A DNA stretch of 64,000 nt. Origin: Clusia tigrina (Eukaryota > Arthropoda > Insecta > Diptera > Clusiidae). The DNA lies in the NCBI GenBank assembly GCA_920105625.2, contig OV050031.1:74223995-74287994 (forward strand), given 5' to 3'. How positions within the stretch are numbered: position 1 is the stretch's first letter; every line of letters begins with the position of its first letter. The position numbers were made by a program, and so were the translations under genes. Below are positions 44,452 through 60,446 of this stretch, one piece after another. The notes under the pieces were generated by a model that worked only from the letters and a program-made list of their open reading frames with translations, searched no databases and was not told the origin of the DNA.

Positions 44452-47400
44452 GGAAGATAGGGGTAAATATAGGCATAGAGAAGGCAGCAGGCCTCCCCAA
44501 TCTACAGCGGCAGCGACTGAGACGACTACAGAGACGCCGACTGCGACGCCGACTGAAACGCCGATTTAGGTAGATACGGGCAGATATAGGCATATAGAAG
44601 GCAGCAGACCACACCATTCGACAGCGGCAGCGACTGAGACGCCTACAGAAACGCTGTCAGAGACTGCGACGCCGACTGAGGAAGTTAGGGGTAGATATAG
44701 GTATAGAGAAGGCAGCAGACCACTCAATCGACAGCGGCAGCGACTGAGACACCTACAGAGACGCTGACAAAGGCTGGGACACCGACTGAGACGCCGACTG
44801 AGGCAGATAGGGGTAGATATTGGCATATAGAAGGCAGCAGACCCACAATCGACACCAGCAGTGCCTGAGACGCTTACAGAGACGTTGACAGATACTGCGA
44901 CGCCGACTGAGACGCCGACTGAGGCAGATAGGGGTAGGGATAGGCATAGAGAAGGCAGCAGACCCCCCAATCGACAGAGGCAACGACTGAGACGCCTACA
45001 GAGACGCTGACAGAGGCTGCGACGTCCACTGAGACGCCGACTGAAGCACATAGTGATATATATTGTCATAGAGAAGGTAGCATTCACCCCAATCGACAGC
45101 GGCAGCGACTGAGACGCCTACAGAGACTCTGAAAGAGGCTTCGACGCCGACTGAGACGCCGACTGAGGCAGATAGGGGTAGATATAGGTATAGAGAAGGC
45201 AGAAGACCATCCAATCGACAGCGGCAACGACTGAGATGCCTACAGAGACGCTGAGAGAAGCTGCGATGCCGACTAAAGCACATAGGGATAGATATTAGCA
45301 TAGTGAAGGCAGCAGACCGCCCCAATCGACAGCGGCAATGGCTGAGACGCCTACAGAGACTCTGAAAGAGGCTTCGACGCCGACTGAGACGCCGACTGAG
45401 GCACATAGGGGTAGATATAGGTACAGAGAAGGCAGCAGACCCCCCAAATCGACAGCGGCAGCGACTGAGACATTTACAGAGACGCTGACAGAGGCTGCGA
45501 TGCCGACTGAGACACCGACTGAGGCAGATAGGGGTAGATATAGGCATAGTGAAGGCAGCAGAGCCACCCTTAATCGACAGCGGCAGCGACTGAGACGCCT
45601 ACAGATACGCTAACAGAGGCTGCGACGCCGACTGAGACGCCGACTGAGGCAGATAGGAGTAGATATAGGTATAGAGAAGGCAGTAGACCCACCAATCGAC
45701 AGCGGCAGGACCTGAGACGCCTACAGGGACGCTGACATAGGATGCGACGCCGACTGTGACGCCGACTGAGGCAGATAGGAATATATATAGGCACAGAGAA
45801 GACAGCAGACCCCCCAAATCGACAGCGGCAGCGACTGAGACGCCTACAGAGATGTCTACAGAGACTCTGAAAGAGGCTTACACGCCGACTGAGACGCCGA
45901 CTGAGACGCCGACTGAGGAAGATAGGGGTAGAAATAGGCATAGAGAAGGCAGCAGACCCCCAATCGACAGCGGCAGCGACTGAGGCGCCTACAGAGACGC
46001 TGACAGAGACTCTGAAAGAGGCTTCGACGCCGACTGAGGCAGATAGGGGTGGGTATAGGCATAGAGAAGGCAGCAGAAACCCCAATCGACAGCGGCAGCG
46101 ACTGAGACACCTACAGAGACGCTGACAGAGGCTGCGACGCCGAATGAGGCAGATAGGGGTAGGCATAGGCATAGAGAAGGCAGAAGACCACCCAATCGAC
46201 AGCTGCAGCGACTGAGACACCTACAGAGACGCTAACAGAGGCTGTGACGACGACTGAGACGCCGACTGAGTCAGATAGGGGTAGATATAGGCATAGAGAA
46301 GGCATCAGACCCTTAATCGACAGCGGCAGCAACTGAGACGGCTACAGATACGCTAACAGAGGCTGCGACGCCGACTGAGACGCCGACTGAGGCAGATAGG
46401 AGTAGATATAGGTATAGAGAAGGCAGTAGACCCACCAATCAACAGCGGCAGCGCCTGAGACGCCTACAGGGACGCTGACATAGTCTGCGACGCCGACTGT
46501 GACGCCGACTGAGGCAGATAGGAATAGATATAGGCACAGAGAAGACAGCAGATCCCCCAAATCGACAGCAGCAGCGACTGAGACGCCTACAGAGATGCCT
46601 ACAGAGACTCTGAAAGAGGCTTTGACGCCGACTGAGACGCCGACTGAGGAACATAGGATTAGAAATTGGCATAGAGAAGGCAGCAGACCCCCCCAATCGA
46701 CAGCGGCAGCGACTGAGACGCTTACAGAGCCGCTGACAGAGACTCTGAAAGAGGCTTCGACGCCGACTGAGACGCCGACTGAGGCAGATAGGGGTGGGTA
46801 TAGGCATAGAGAAGGCAGCAGAAACCCCAATCGACAGCGGCAGCGACTGAGACACCTACAGAGATGCTGACAGAGGCTGCGACGCCGACTGAGGCAGATA
46901 GTGGTAGACATAGGCATAGAGATGGCAGAAGACCACCCAATCGACAGCGGCAGCGACTGAGACACTTACAGAGATGCTGACAGAGGCTGCGACGCCGACT
47001 GAGACACCGACTGAGGCAGATAGGGGTAGATGTAGGCATAGTGAAGGCAGCAGACCCCCCCTTAATCGACAGCGGCTGCGACTGAGACTACTACAGAATC
47101 GCTCACAGAGGCTGCGACGCAGACTGAGACGCCGACTGAGGCAGATAGGAGTAGATATAGGCATAGAGAAGGCAGCTGACCCCCAATCGACAGCGCCAAC
47201 GACTGAGACACCTACAGAGATGCTGACAGAGACTGCGACGCCGACTGAGGAAGATAGGGGTAGATATAAGTATAGAGACGGCAGCAGACCACCCAATTGA
47301 CAGCGGCAGCGACTGAGACACCTACAGAGACGCTGACAAAGGCTGTGACACCGACTGAGACGCCGACTGAAGCAGATAGGGGTAGATATTGGCATATATA

Positions 47401-47624
47401 ATGCAGCAGACCCCCAATCGACACCGGCAGCACGAGAGACGCTTACAGAGACGTTGACAGATACTGCGACGCCGACTGAGAAGCCGACTGAGGCACATAG
47501 GGGTAGATATAGGCATAGAGAAGGCAGCAGACCCCCCAATCGACAGCGGCAACGACTGAGACGCCTACAGAGACGCTGACAGAGGCTGCGACTGAGGCAT
47601 ATAGGGTTAGATATAGGCATAGAG

Positions 47625-50600
47625 AAGGCAGCAGAACTCCCCAATCGACAGCGGCAGCGACTGAGACGACTACAGAGACGCCGACTGAGACGCCGACTGA
47701 GACGCCGATTTAGGTATATACGGGTAGATATAGGCATATAGAAGGCAGCAGACCCCCCAATCGATAGCGGCAACGACTGAGACTGAGACGCCTACAGAGA
47801 CGCTGATAGAGGCTGCCACGCCGACTGAGACGCCGACTGCGGCAGATAGAAGTAGATATAGGCATAGAGAAGGCAGCAGACCCTCCAATCGACAGCGGCA
47901 GCGACTGAGACGCCTAGAGTAACGCTGACAGAGGCTGCGACGCCGACCGAGACGCCGACTGAGGCAGATAGGGGTAGATATAGTCATAGAGAAGGCAGCA
48001 GACCCCCAATCGACAGCAGCAGCGACTGAGATGCCTACAGAGACGCTGACAGAGACTCTGAAAGAGGCTTCGACGCCGACTGAGACGCCGACTGAGGCAG
48101 ATAGGGGTAGATATGGGCATAGAGAAGGCAGCAGATCGACAGCAGCAGCGACTGAGACGCCTACACAAATGCTGACAGAGGCTGCGATGCCGACTGAGAC
48201 GCCGACTTAGACACCGACTCCGACGCCGACTGAGGCAGATAGGGGTAGATATTGGCGTAGAGAAGACAGCAGACCCCCCAATGGAAAGCGGCAGTGACTG
48301 AGACACCTATAGAGACGCTGACAGAGGCTGCGACGCCGACTGAGACGCCGATTGAGACGCCGAATTAGACGCCGATATAGGCATAGAGAACGCAGCAGAC
48401 CCCCCCAATCGACAGCAGCTACGACTGAGACGCCTACAGAGACGTTCACAGAGGCTGCGACGCCGACTGAGGCGCCGACCGAGACGCCGACTGAGGCAGA
48501 TAGGGGTAGATATAGGCATAGAGAAGGCAGCAGACCACCCAATCGACAGCGGCAGCGACTGAGATGCCTTCAGGGACGCTGAAAGAGGCTACGACGCCGA
48601 CTGAGACGCCGACTGAGGCAGATAGGGGTAGATATAGGCGCAGAAAAGACAGCAGACCCCCAATCGACAGTGGCAACGACTGAGACGCCGACTGAAGCAC
48701 ATTGGGATAGATATTGCCATAGAGAAGGCAGCAGACCCCCCCAATCGACAGCGGAAGCGACTGAGACACTTACAGAGACGCTGACAGAGGCTGCGGCGCC
48801 GGCTGAGACGCCGACTGAGGCAAATAGGGGTAGATATAGGCATAGAGAAGGCAGCAGACCCCCAATCGACAGTGGCAACGACTGAGACGCCGACTGAAGC
48901 ACATTGGGATAGATATTGCCATAGAGAAGGCAGCAGCCCCCCCAATCGACAGCGGAAGCGACTGAGACACTTACAGAGACGTTGACAGAGGCTGCGATGC
49001 CGACTGAGACGCTGACTGAGGTAGATTAGGTTAGATATATGCATAGAGACGGCAGCAGACCACCCCAATCGACAGCGACAGCGGCAACGACTGAGACGCC
49101 TACAGAAACGCTGACAGAGGCTGCGACGCCGACTGAGGAAGATAGGGGTAGATATAGGCATAGAGAAAGCAGCAGACCACCCAATCGACAGCGGCTGCGC
49201 CTGAGGCACCTACAGAGACGCTGACAGAGGCTGTGACGCCGACTGAGATGCCGACTGAGGCAGATAGGGGTAGATATAGGCATAGAGAAGGCAGCAGACC
49301 CCCATTCGACAGTGGCAACGACTGAGACGCCGACTGAAGCACATTGGGCTAGATATTGCCATAGAGAAGGCAGCAGACCCCCCCAATCGACAGCGGCTGC
49401 GCCTGAGGCACCTACAGAGACGCTGACAGAGGCTGTGACGCCGACTGAGATGCCGACTGAGGCAAATAGGGGTAGATATAGGCATAGAGAAGGCAGTAGA
49501 CCCCCAATTGACAGCGGCAACGACTGAGACGTCTACAGAGACGCTGACAGAGGCTGCGACGCCAACTGAGACGCCGACTGAAGCACATCGGGATAGATAT
49601 TGCCATAGGGAAGGCAGCAGACTCCCCCAATCGACAGCGGCAGCGACTGAGATACTTACAGAGACACTGACAGAGGCTGCGTCGCCGACTGAGATCCCGA
49701 ATGAGGCAGATAGGGGTAGATATAGGCATAGTGAAGGCAGCAGACCCACCCTTAATCGACAGCGGCACCGACTGAGACTACTACAGAGACGCTGACAGAG
49801 GCTGCGACGCCGATTAAAATGCCGACTGAGGCAGATAGGGGTAGATATAGGCGTAGAGAATAACAGCAGAAACACCAATCGACAGCGGCAGCGACTGAGA
49901 CACCTACAGAGACGCTGGCAGAGGCTGTGACGCCAACTGAGACGCCGACTGAGTCAGATAGGGGTAGATATAGGCAGAGTTAAGGCAGCAGACCCCCCAA
50001 TCGACAGCGGCAACGACTGAGACGCCTACAGAGACGCTGACAGAGGCTGCGACGCCGAGTGAGACGCCGATTGAGACGCCGACTGAGACGCCGACTGAGA
50101 CGCCGACTGAGGCAGCTAGGGGTACATATGGGCATAGAGAAGGCACTAGATCAACATCGGCAGCGACTGAGACGCCTACAGAAACGCTTACAGTGGCTGC
50201 GACGCCGACTGAGAAGCCGACTGAGAAGCCGACTGAGAAGCCGACTGAGACGCCGAATTAGACGCCGACTGAGAAGCCGACTGAGGCAGATAGGGACAGA
50301 TATAGGCATAGAGAAGGCAGCAGACCCCCCAATCGACAGCGGCAACGACTGAGACGCCTACAGAGACGTTCACATAGGCTGCGACGCCGACTGAGACGCC
50401 GACTGAGGCAGATAGGGGTAGATATAGGTATAGAGAAAGCAGCAGACCACCCAATCGACAGCGGCAGCGAATGCGACGCTTACAGAGACGCTGACAGAGG
50501 CTGCGACGCCGACTGAGACGCCGACTGAAGCACATAGGGATAGATATTGGCATAGAGAAGGCAGCAGACCCCTAATCGACACCTGCAGCTCCTGAGACGC

Positions 50601-53600
50601 CTACAGAGACGTTGACAGATACTGCGGCGCCGACTGAGACGCCGACTCAGGCAGATAGGGGTAGATATAGGCATAGAGAAGGAAGCAGACCCCCCCAATC
50701 GACCGCGGCAACGACTGAGACGCCTACAGAGACGCTGACAGAGGCTGCGACGCCGAGTGAGACGCCGATTGAGACGCCGACTGAGACGCCGACTGAGGCA
50801 GATAGGGGTACATATGGGCATAGAGAAGGCACCAGATCAACATCGGCAGCGACTGAGACGCCTACAGAAACGCTTACAGTGGCTGCGACGCCGACTGAGA
50901 AGCCGACTGAGAAGCCGACTGAGACGCCGAATTAGACGCCGACTGAGACGCCGACTGAGGCAGATAGGGACAGATATAGGCATAGAGAAGGCAGCAGACC
51001 CCCCAATCGACAGCGGCAACGACTGAGACGCCTACAGAGACGTTCACATAGGCTGAGAGGCCGACTGAGACGCCGACTGAGGCAGATAGGGGCAGATATA
51101 GGCATAGAGAAGGCAGCAGACCACCTCAATCGACAGCGGCAGCGACTGAGACGCCTACAGAAACGCTGTCAGAGGCTGCGACGCCGACTGAGGAAGATAG
51201 GGGTAGATATAGGTATAGAGAAGGCAGCAGACCACCCAATCGACAGCGGCAGCGAATGCGACGCTTACAGAGACGCTGACAGAGGCTGCGACGCCGACTG
51301 AGACGCCGACTGAAGCACATAGGGATAGATATTGGCATAGAGAAGGCAGCAGACCCCTAATCGACACCTGCAGCTCCTGAGACGCCTACAGAGACGTTGA
51401 CAGATACTGCGGCGCCGACTGAGACGCCGACTGAGGCAGATAGGGGCAGATATAGGCATAGAGAAGGCAGCAGACCACCTCAATCGACAGCGGCAGCGAC
51501 TGAGACGCCTACAGAAACGCTGTCAGAGGCTGCGACGCCGACTGAGGAAGATAGGGGTAGATATAGGTATAGAGAAGGCAGCAGACCACCCAATCGACAG
51601 CGGCAGCGAATGCGACGCTTACAGAGACGCTGACAGAGGCTGCGACGCCGACTGTGACGCCGACTGAAGCACATAGGGATAGATATTGACATAGAGAAGG
51701 CAGCAGACCCCCAATCGACAGCTGCAGCGACTGAGACACTTACAGAGACGCTGACAGAGGCTGCGACGCCGACTGAGACGCCGACTGAGGCAGATAGGTG
51801 TAGATATAGGCGTAGAGAAGGGAGCAGACCCCCCTTAATCGTCAGCGGCAACGACTGAGACTACTACAGAGACGCTCACAGAGGCTGCGTTGCCGACTGA
51901 GACGCCGACTGAGGCAGATAGCGGTAGATATAGGCACAGAAAAGACAGCAGACCCCCAAATCGACAGCGGCAGCGACTGAGACGCCTACAGAGACACCTA
52001 CAGAGACTGTGAAAGAGGCTTCGTTGCCGACTAAGGAACATAGGGGTAGATATAGGAATAGAGAAGGCAGCAGACCCCTCAATCGGCAGCGGCAGCGACT
52101 GAGACTCCTACAGAGACGCTGACAGAGACTCTGAAAGAGGCTTCGACGCCGACTGAGACGTCGACTGAGGCAGATAGGGGTAGATATAGGCATAGAGAAG
52201 GCAGCAGACCCCCCAATCGACAGCGGCAGCGACTGAGACACCTACAGATATGCTGACAGAGGCTGCGACGCCGACTGAGGCAGATAGGGGTAGATATAGG
52301 TATAGAGAAGGCAGAAGACCAACCAATCGACAGCGGCAGCGACTGAGACACCTACAGAGACGCTGACAGAGGCTGTGACGCCAACTGAGACGCCGACTGA
52401 GGCAGAAAGGGGTAGATATAGGCATAGAGAAATCAGCAGACCTCCCAATCGACACCGGCAGCGACTGAGACGCCTACAGAGACGCCGACTGAGACGCCGA
52501 CTGAGACGCCAATTTACGTAGATACGGGTAGATATAAGCATATAGATGGCAGCAGACCCCCCAATCGATAGCGGCATGGACTGTGACTGCGACGCCTACA
52601 GAGACGCTGACAGAGGCTGCGACGCCGACTGAGACGCCGACTGAGACGCAGACTGAGGCAGATAGGGGTAGATATAGGCATAGAGAAGGCAGCAGACCCC
52701 CAATCGACAGCGTCAACGACTCAGATGCCTACAGAGACGCTGACAGATGCTGCGACGCCGACCGAGACGCCGACTGAGGCAGATAGGGGTAGATATAGGC
52801 ATAGAGAACGCAGCAGACCCCCAATCGACAGCGTCAACGACTCAGATGCCTACAGAGACGCTGACAGATGCTGCGACGCCGACTGAGACGCCGACTGAGA
52901 CGCAGACTGAGGCAGATAGGGGCAGATAGGGGTAGATATTGGCATAGAGAAGGCAGCAGACCCCCCACTCGACAGCGGCAACGACTGAGACGCCTACAAA
53001 GACGCCGACATAGGCTGCGACGCTGACTGAGACGCCGACTGAGGTAGATAGGGGTAGATATAGGTATAGAGAAGGCAGCAGACCACCCCAATCGACAGCT
53101 GCAGCGACTGAGACGCCTACAGAAACGCTGTCAGAGGCTGCGACGCGGAATGAGGAAGATAGGGGTAGATATAGGTATGGAGAAGGCAGCAGACCACCCA
53201 ATCGACAGCGGAAGCGACTGAGACACCTAGAGAGACGCTGACAAAGGCTGTGACACCGACTGAGACGCCCACTGAGGAAGATAGGGGTAGATATTGGCAT
53301 AGAGAAGGCAGCAGACCCCCCAATCGACAGCGGCAACGACTGAGACTTCTGCAGAGACGCTGACAGAGACTCTGAAAGAGGCTTCGACGCCGACTGAGAC
53401 GCCGACTGAGACGCAGACTTAGGCAGATAGTGGTAGATATAGGCATAGAGAAGGCAGCAGACCCCACAATCGACAGCGGCAACGACTGAGACGCCTACAA
53501 AGACGCCTACATAGGCTGCGACGGCGACTGAGACGCCGACTGAGACGCTGACTGAGGCAGATAGGGGTAGATATAGGTATAGAGAAGGCAGAAGACCACC

Positions 53601-54060
53601 CAATCGACAGCGGCAACTACTGAGACACCTACAGATACGCTGACAGAGGCTGCGGCGCCGACTGAGGCAAATAGGGGTAGATATATGTATAGAGAAGGCA
53701 GAAGACCACCCAATCAACAGCGGCAGCGACTGAGACGCCTACAGGGACACTGACAGAGGCTGCTACGCCGACTGAGACGCCGACTGAGGCAGATAGGGGT
53801 AGATATAGGTATAGAGAAGACAGCACACCCCCCAATCGGCAGTGGCAGCGACTGAGACGCCTACAGTGACGCTGGCAGAGGCTGCGACGCCGACCGAGAT
53901 GCCGACTGAGGCAGGTAGGGGTAGATATAGGCATAGAGAAGGCAGCAGACCACCCAATCGACAGCGGCAGCGACTAAGACGCCTACAGAGACGCTGACAG
54001 ATGCTGCGACGCCGACTGAGACGCCAACTGAAGCATATAGGGGTAGATATAGGCATAGAG
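47625..54060 (+). repeat. Higher-order satellite block A (6436 bp)
   Basis: First copy of a long duplicated block. Landmarks are CCGATTTAGGTATATACGGG at about 47705 and AGCAGAAACACCAATCGACA at about 49864. The same landmarks recur in block B 6.3-6.4 kb further on. It contains an internal sub-duplication of about 700 bp (about 50030 and 50730) and another of about 355 bp (about 51080 and 51430). Confidence 0.85.
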
Positions 54061-57000
54061 AAGGCAGCAGACCTCCCCAATCGACAGCGGCAGCGACTGA
54101 GACGACTACAGAGACGCCGACTGAGACGCCGACTGAGACGCCGATTTAGGTATATACGGGTAGATATAGGCATATAGAAGGCAGCAGACCCCCCAATCGA
54201 TAGCGGCAACGACTGAGACTGAGACGCCTACAGAGACGCTGATAGAGGCTGCCACGCCGACTGAGACGCCGACTGTGGCAGATAGAAGTAGATATAGGCA
54301 TAGAGAAGGCAGCAGACCCCCAATCGACTGCGGCAGCGACTGAGATGCCTACAGAGACGCTGACAGAGACTCTGGAAGAGGCTTCGACGCCGACTGAGAC
54401 GCCGACTGAGGCAGATAGGGGTAGATATGGGCATAGAGAAGGCAGCAGATCGACAGCAGCAGCGACTGAGACGCCTACACAAATGCTGACAGAGGCTGCG
54501 ATGCCGACTGAGACGCCGACTTAGACACCGACTCCGACGCCGACTGAGGCAGATAGGGGTAGATATTGGCGTAGAGAAGACAGCAGACCCCCCAATGGAA
54601 AGCGGCAGTGACTGAGACACCTATAGAGACGCTGACAGAGGCTGCGACGCCGATTGAGACGCCGAATTAGACGCCGATATAGGCATAGAGAACGCAGCAG
54701 ACCCCCCCAATCGACAGCAGCTACGACTAAAACGCCTACAGAGACGTTCACAGAGGCTGCGACGCCGACTGAGGCGCCGACCGAGACGCCGACTGAGGCA
54801 GATAGGGGTAGATATAGGCATAGAGAAGGCAGCAGACCACCCAATCGACAGCGGCAGCGACTGAGATGCCTTCAGGGACGCTGAAAGAGGCTACGACGCC
54901 GACTGAGACGCCGACTGAGGCAGATAGGGGTAGATATAGGCGCAGAAAAGACAGCAGACCCCCATTCGACAGTGGCAACGACTGAGACGCCGACTGAAGC
55001 ACATTGGGATAGATATTGCCATAGAGAAGGCAGCAGACCCCCCCAATCGACAGCGGAAGCGACTGAGACACTTACAGAGACGCTGACAGAGGCTGCGGCG
55101 CCGGCTGAGACGCCGACTGAGGCAAATAGGGGTAGATATAGGCATAGAGAAGGCAGCAGACCCCCAATCGACAGTGGCAACGACTGAGACGCCGACTGAA
55201 GCACATTGGGATAGATATTGCCATAGAGAAGGCAGCAGACCCCCCCAATCGACAGCGGAAGCGACTGAGACACTTACAGAGACGTTGACAGAGGCTGCGA
55301 TGCCGACTGAGACGCTGACTGAGGTAGATTAGGTTAGATATATGCATAGAGACGGCAGCAGACCACCCCAATCGACAGCGACAGCGGCAACGACTGAGAC
55401 GCCTACAGAAACGCTGACAGAGGCTGCGACGCCGACTGAGGAAGATAGGGGTAGATATAGGCATAGAGAAAGCAGCAGACCACCCAATCGACAGCGGCTG
55501 CGCCTGAGGCACCTACAGAGACGCTGACAGAGGCTGTGACGCCGACTGAGATGCCGACTGAGGCAGATAGGGGTAGATATAGGCATAGAGAAGGCAGCAG
55601 ACCCCCATTCGACAGTGGCAACGACTGAGACGCCGACTGAAGCACATTGGGATAGATATTGCCATAGAGAAGGCAGCAGACCCCCCCAATCGACAGCGGC
55701 TGCGCCTGAGGCACCTACAGAGACGCTGACAGAGGCTGTGACGCCGACTGAGATGCCGACTGAGGCAAATAGGGGTAGATATAGGCATAGAGAAGGCAGT
55801 AGACCCCCAATCGACAGCGGCAACGACTGAGACGTCTACAGAGACGCTGACAGAGGCTGCGACGCCAACTGAGACGCCGACTGAAGCACATCGGGATAGA
55901 TATTGCCATAGGGAAGGCAGCAGACTCCCCCAATCGACAGCGGCAGCGACTGAGATACTTACAGAGACACTGACAGAGGCTGCGTCGCCGACTGAGATCC
56001 CGAATGAGGCAGATAGGGGTAGATATAGGCATAGTGAAGGCAGCAGACCCACCCTTAATCGACAGCGGCACCGACTGAGACTACTACAGAGACGCTGACA
56101 GAGGCTGCGACGCCGATTAAAATGCCGACTGAGGCAGATAGGGGTAGATATAGGCGTAGAGAATAACAGCAGAAACACCAATCGACAGCGGCAGCGACTG
56201 AGACACCTACAGAGACGCTGGCAGAGGCTGTGACGCCAACTGAGACGCCGACTGAGTCAGATAGGGGTAGATATAGGCAGAGTTAAGGCAGCAGACCCCC
56301 CAATCGACAGCGGCAACGACTGAGACGCCTACAGAGACGCTGACAGAGGCTGCGACGCCGAGTGAGACGCCGATTGAGACGCCGACTGAGACGCCGACTG
56401 AGACGCCGACTGAGGCAGCTAGGGGTACATATGGGCATAGAGAAGGCACCAGATCAACATCGGCAGCGACTGAGACGCCTACAGAAACGCTTACAGTGGC
56501 TGCGACGCCGACTGAGAAGCCGACTGAGAAGCCGACTGAGACGCCGAATTAGACGCCGACTGAGAAGCCGACTGAGGCAGATAGGGACAGATATAGGCAT
56601 AGAGAAGGCAGCAGACCCCCCAATCGACAGCGGCAACGACTGAGACGCCTACAGAGACGTTCACATAGGCTGCGACGCCGACTGAGACGCCGACTGAGGC
56701 AGATAGGGGTAGATATAGGTATAGAGAAAGCAGCAGACCACCCAATCGACAGCGGCAGCGAATGCGACGCTTACAGAGACGCTGACAGAGGCTGCGACGC
56801 CGACTGAGACGCCGACTGAAGCACATAGGGATAGATATTGGCATAGAGAAGGCAGCAGACCCCTAATCGACACCTGCAGCTCCTGAGACGCCTACAGAGA
56901 CGTTGACAGATACTGCGGCGCCGACTGAGACGCCGACTCAGGCAGATAGGGGTAGATATAGGCATAGAGAAGGAAGCAGACCCCCCCAATCGACCGCGGC

Positions 57001-60000
57001 AACGACTGAGACGCCTACAGAGACGCTGACAGAGGCTGCGACGCCGAGTGAGACGCCGATTGAGACGCCGACTGAGACGCCGACTGAGGCAGATAGGGGT
57101 ACATATGGGCATAGAGAAGGCACCAGATCAACATCGGCAGCGACTGAGACGCCTACAGAAACGCTTACAGTGGCTGCGACGCCGACTGAGAAGCCGACTG
57201 AGAAGCCGACTGAGACGCCGAATTAGACGCCGACTGAGACGCCGACTGAGGCAGATAGGGACAGATATAGGCATAGAGAAGGCAGCAGACCCCCCAATCG
57301 ACAGCGGCAACGACTGAGACGCCTACAGAGACGTTCACATAGGCTGAGAGGCCGACTGAGACGCCGACTGAGGCAGATAGGGGCAGATATAGGCATAGAG
57401 AAGGCAGCAGACCACCTCAATCGACAGCGGCAGCGACTGAGACGCCTACAGAAACGCTGTCAGAGGCTGCGACGCCGACTGAGGAAGATAGGGGTAGATA
57501 TAGGTATAGAGAAGGCAGCAGACCACCCAATCGACAGCGGCAGCGAATGCGACGCTTACAGAGACGCTGACAGAGGCTGCGACGCCGACTGAGACGCCGA
57601 CTGAAGCACATAGGGATAGATATTGGCATAGAGAAGGCAGCAGACCCCTAATCGACACCTGCAGCTCCTGAGACGCCTACAGAGACGTTGACAGATACTG
57701 CGGCGCCGACTGAGACGCCGACTGAGGCAGATAGGGGCAGATATAGGCATAGAGAAGGCAGCAGACCACCTCAATCGACAGCGGCAGCGACTGAGACGCC
57801 TACAGAAACGCTGTCAGAGGCTGCGACGCCGACTGAGGAAGATAGGGGTAGATATAGGTATAGAGAAGGCAGCAGACCACCCAATCGACAGCGGCAGCGA
57901 ATGCGACGCTTACAGAGACGCTGACAGAGGCTGCGACGCCGACTGTGACGCCGACTGAAGCACATAGGGATAGATATTGACATAGAGAAGGCAGCAGACC
58001 CCCAATCGACAGCTGCAGCGACTGAGACACTTACAGAGACGCTGACAGAGGCTGCGACGCCGACTGAGACGCCGACTGAGGCAGATAGGTGTAGATATAG
58101 GCGTAGAGAAGGGAGCAGACCCCCCTTAATCGTCAGCGGCAACGACTGAGACTACTACAGAGACGCTCACAGAGGCTGCGTTGCCGACTGAGACGCCGAC
58201 TGAGGCAGATAGCGGTAGATATAGGCACAGAAAAGACAGCAGACCCCCAAATCGACAGCGGCAGCGACTGAGACGCCTACAGAGACACCTACAGAGACTG
58301 TGAAAGAGGCTTCGTTGCCGACTGAGGAACATAGGGGTAGATATAGGAATAGAGAAGGCAGCAGACCCCTCAATCGGCAGCGGCAGCGACTGAGACTCCT
58401 ACAGAGACGCTGACAGAGACTCTGAAAGAGGCTTCGACGCCGACTGAGACGTCGACTGAGGCAGATAGGGGTAGACATAGGCATAGAGAAGGCAGCAGAC
58501 CCCCCAATCGACAGCGGCAGCGACTGAGACACCTACAGATATGCTGACAGAGGCTGCGACGCCGACTGAGGCAGATAGGGGTAGATATAGGTATAGATAA
58601 GGCAGAAGACCAACCAATCGACAGCGGCAGCGACTGAGACACCTACAGAGACGCTGACAGAGGCTGTGACGCCAACTGAGACGCCGACTGAGGCAGAAAG
58701 GGGTAGATATAGGCATAGAGAAATCAGCAGACCTCCCAATCGACACCGGCAGCGACTGAGACGCCTACAGAGACGCTGACAGAGGCTGTGACTGAGGCAG
58801 ATAGAGGTAGATATAGGCATAGAGAAGGCAGCAGACATCCCTAATCGACAGCGGCAGCGACTGAGACGACTACAGAGACGCCGACTGAGACGCCGACTGA
58901 GACGCCAATTTACGTAGATACGGGTAGATATAAGCATATAGATGGCAGCAGACCCCCCAATCGATAGCGGCATGGACTGTGACTGCGACGCCTACAGAGA
59001 CGCTGACAGAGGCTGCGACGCCGACTGAGACGCCGACTGAGACGCAGACTGAGGCAGATAGGGGTAGATATAGGCATAGAGAAGGCAGCAGACCCCCAAT
59101 CGACAGCGTCAACGACTCAGATGCCTACAGAGACGCTGACAGATGCTGCGACGCCGACCGAGACGCCGACTGAGGCAGATAGGGGTAGATATAGGCATAG
59201 AGAACGCAGCAGACCCCCAATCGACAGCGTCAACGACTCAGATGCCTACAGAGACGCTGACAGATGCTGCGACGCCGACTGAGACGCCGACTGAGACGCA
59301 GACTGAGGCAGATAGGGGTAGATATTGGCATAGAGAAGGCAGCAGACCCCCCACTCGACAGCGGCAACGACTGAGACGCCTACAAAGACGCCGACATAGG
59401 CTGCGACGCTGACTGAGACGCCGACTGAGGTAGATAGGGGTAGATATAGGTATAGAGAAGGCAGCAGACCACCCCAATCGACAGCTGCAGCGACTGAGAC
59501 GCCTACAGAAACGCTGTCAGAGGCTGCGACGCGGAATGAGGAAGATAGGGGTAGATATAGGTATGGAGAAGGCAGCAGACCACCCAATCGACAGCGGAAG
59601 CGACTGAGACACCTAGAGAGACGCTGACAAAGGCTGTGACACCGACTGAGACGCCCACTGAGGAAGATAGGGGTAGATATTGGCATAGAGAAGGCAGCAG
59701 ACCCCCCAATCGACAGCGGCAACGACTGAGACTTCTGCAGAGACGCTGACAGAGACTCTGAAAGAGGCTTCGACGCCGACTGAGACGCCGACTGAGACGC
59801 AGACTTAGGCAGATAGTGGTAGATATAGGCATAGAGAAGGCAGCAGACCCCACAATCGACAGCGGCAACGACTGAGACGCCTACAAAGACGCCTACATAG
59901 GCTGCGACGGCGACTGAGACGCCGACTGAGACGCTGACTGAGGCAGATAGGGGTAGATATAGGTATAGAGAAGGCAGAAGACCACCCAATCGACAGCGGC

Positions 60001-60446
60001 AACTACTGAGACACCTACAGATACGCTGACAGAGGCTGCGGCGCCGACTGAGGCAAATAGGGGTAGATATATGTAGAGAGAAGGCAGAAGACCACCCAAT
60101 CAACAGCGGCAGCGACTGAGACGCCTACAGGGACACTGACAGAGGCTGCTACGCCGACTGAGACGCCGACTGAGGCAGATAGGGGTAGATATAGGTATAG
60201 AGAAGACAGCACACCCCCCAATCGGCAGTGGCAGCGACTGAGACGCCTACAGTGACGCTGGCAGAGGCTGCGACGCCGACCGAGATGCCGACTGAGGCAG
60301 GTAGGGGTAGATATAGGCATAGAGAAGGCAGCAGACCACCCAATCGACAGCGGCAGCGACTAAGACGCCTACAGAGACGCTGACAGAGGCTGCGACGCCG
60401 ACTGAGACGCCAACTGAAGCATATAGGGGTAGATATAGGCATAGAG
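54061..60446 (+). repeat. Higher-order satellite block B (6386 bp)
   Basis: Second copy of block A, directly adjoining, with very few substitutions by eye. It differs by whole-monomer gains and losses: A has an extra unit near 47880-48000, and B has an extra unit near 58780-58880. It also carries the internal sub-duplications. Confidence 0.85.
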